Origin: Apostichopus parvimensis | Taxonomy: Eukaryota; Echinodermata; Holothuroidea; Aspidochirotida; Stichopodidae | Length of the DNA: 20,659 nt | Assembly (NCBI GenBank): GCA_000934455.1 | Contig: KN886312.1 | Coordinates: 36,119-56,777, forward strand | Direction of reading: 5' to 3' | In this document: positions 1 to 20,659 of the stretch, piece after piece | How positions within the stretch are numbered: position 1 is the first letter of the stretch | How the letters are laid out: every line of letters begins with the position of its first letter | Position numbers and translations under genes: made by a program | Notes under the pieces: model-generated | Told to the model about the DNA's origin: nothing | The model's database searches: none | Seen by the model: only the letters and a program-made list of their open reading frames with translations

Positions 1-1283
1 TGCGAGAGTGTGCAACGAAGGAAAAAGCAGCAACGCCAAAGCAAAATCAGTCTGGGATTTATAAAGAAAGGCAGAGAGTATAAAGGGCTGTCTATTTGTC
101 TGCAGGTTTGTATAATAACCTGGCAGCACTGAACAAGATGTTATTACAACCAAAACCTACACAATGATATCACTTGAAGGACGACCAGCTTATTTGAAAT
201 AAAACAATGCAAGGGTTCTACTTGAGACAAGCAGTTAGAAAACTGCTTCTCCACTAGACCAGAGTGAGGACCATCCCACTGGTCACTTACCATACTAGGA
301 ATATCAAGACTGGCATTCACATAGTCAGTCGATCGAAAGGAATTGTTAATCAGAAAGCAAACGCACGCTTGGTGACGTGTTGCGACAATTTGTGAATATG
401 AGACAATTTAATGTATCACCTCACACAAGGTTCTCAAAGTTTTTCAACACTGCGGGCTGCAAGTGATCAGCAAGGTTCCTGCAGTAATATGGACCTACGT
501 AATTGACTAAACTTAATTAACCAATGTCATTCTAAATTCACTTTTAGAGTTTGCTCAGTGATCCTGTCTATAAGGTTTTAAGACTATCTGACTTTTAATG
601 ACCAGAAATGACCAATCCTTCGGAGTGGGTGGAGCATAGAACTTAAAATCATGTGGTCACTTGTCAAAACCTCACTCTAGCTCTAACATTCTTTCTCGTT
701 TCAAATTACCAAGTCAGTTTGTTACACTTATTCAGCCTGAAAAAAATGCTATCTGGTTATACTTCTGAAAAGTCTAAAAGAAATTAAGCAATGTCGTCCA
801 AACAAAGTTGATATACATAGCCCTCTAGGACGTGGTCACCGACATCACTTCAAGAGTAATTACTGATATAACTGTTCTTAGCAACACTTGAAAAACTTTC
901 TTGCATTGAATGAAACTAATATGGTAAGAAGCGAGTCAGAATCGTTCAGAAGTTGCAAAACATGGCCTTGATTATTTAGAAATAAAGAACATGACTAGTC
1001 CAGCCGAAGAAGTTTATCGTGATGGGATTGTATTATTAACTACAAACCTTCAAAAACAAAGGGAGTCTGAATCGTTAAAAAAGTTGCAGAATGATTTTAA
1101 TTATTATTTGAAAGGAAAAAACACCTGCTGATGAATTTAATCCTGATGGGAATTTTAACATAAAATCTAACTTCCGACATCTGATCAATATCAACGACCT
1201 AGATTGCCACGTTATCTACCGTAGCTTCGAGATTGACGGAGAAGTTTTTGTTTTGACGAGAGCTACCGGAAAGGAAGTCTTAC
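1..1283 (-). other. partial intron after exon i
   Basis: The donor GTAAGA at 1278-1283 opens an intron that leaves the window. I searched this stretch for the HLKRFQ-W-KS block expected next and did not find it. The plus-strand coding-like piece at 928-1288 is listed separately; the rest (1-927) is AT-rich with nothing recognised. Confidence 0.75.

Positions 1284-1288
<5 letters not shown>
928..1288 (+). pseudogene. Coding-like plus-strand stretch with an internal duplication and one frame change
   Basis: I do not recognise this protein. One frame is open from 928 to 1128 (67 codons, including ATG at 991, MTSPAEEVYRDGIVLL). A second frame is open from 1112 to 1288 (59 codons, beginning KEKTPADEFNPDGNF and later DLDCHVIYRSFEIDGEVFVL). 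They overlap at a run of A at 1116-1121. The two halves resemble each other: YLEIKN-TSPAEEVYRDG against YLKGKNTPADEFNPDG, with DNA similarity at a lag of 124-130 bp. This could be a decayed gene copy or retro-insertion; chance open frames cannot be excluded. It overlaps the end of exon i by five bases on the other strand. Confidence 0.3.

Positions 1289-20659
<19,371 letters not shown>

Overview
Animal nuclear DNA. The window holds the middle part of one split gene on the minus strand, an ortholog of the deubiquitinase USP32. Nine exons with consensus GT/AG borders, each found by its similarity to human USP32, join without a phase break into 535 complete codons plus one leading base. The gene enters at the right edge (position 20659) and leaves through the left edge, so both ends of the transcript are outside the window. 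The catalytic Cys box should lie upstream (beyond 20659) and the catalytic His box downstream (below position 1); neither is seen here. What is present is the QQ-DSQELL segment, the two CxxC pairs of the USP zinc-binding fingers, the ubiquitin-like insert, a Ser/Thr/Pro-rich linker and the Cys-rich segment typical of USP32.

Layout in transcript order: exon a 20482-20659, b 19589-19763, c 18789-18940, d 17662-17785, e 16753-17132, f 16172-16371, g 3202-3285, h 2473-2593, i 1284-1475. The introns are 381 to about 1000 bp, except the one between f and g (3286-16171), which is 12.9 kb and holds most of the repeats. I recognise no RNA gene, no complete transposon and no second convincing gene. The lineage looks like an invertebrate deuterostome: AT-rich introns, many poly-C/poly-G runs and abundant minisatellites. 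An echinoderm would fit, but this is only an impression.

The most unusual structure is a 72-bp minisatellite at about 1845-2510. Its unit is a copy of the last ~34 nt of exon h, plus that exon's own 5' splice site, plus the start of the following intron. The exon end and donor have therefore been multiplied about ten times, leaving a row of decoy splice donors directly behind the real one.

Other repeats are a 28-bp minisatellite of about 23 copies (13346-13995), a 55-bp array (18265-18592), a TTAGGG-containing 104-bp duplication (15821-16028), a 135-147-bp triplication (4884-5300), a 21-bp array (14823-14930) and pentanucleotide repeats (15107-15210). A plus-strand stretch at 928-1288 reads like decayed coding DNA with an internal duplication; I do not recognise it.
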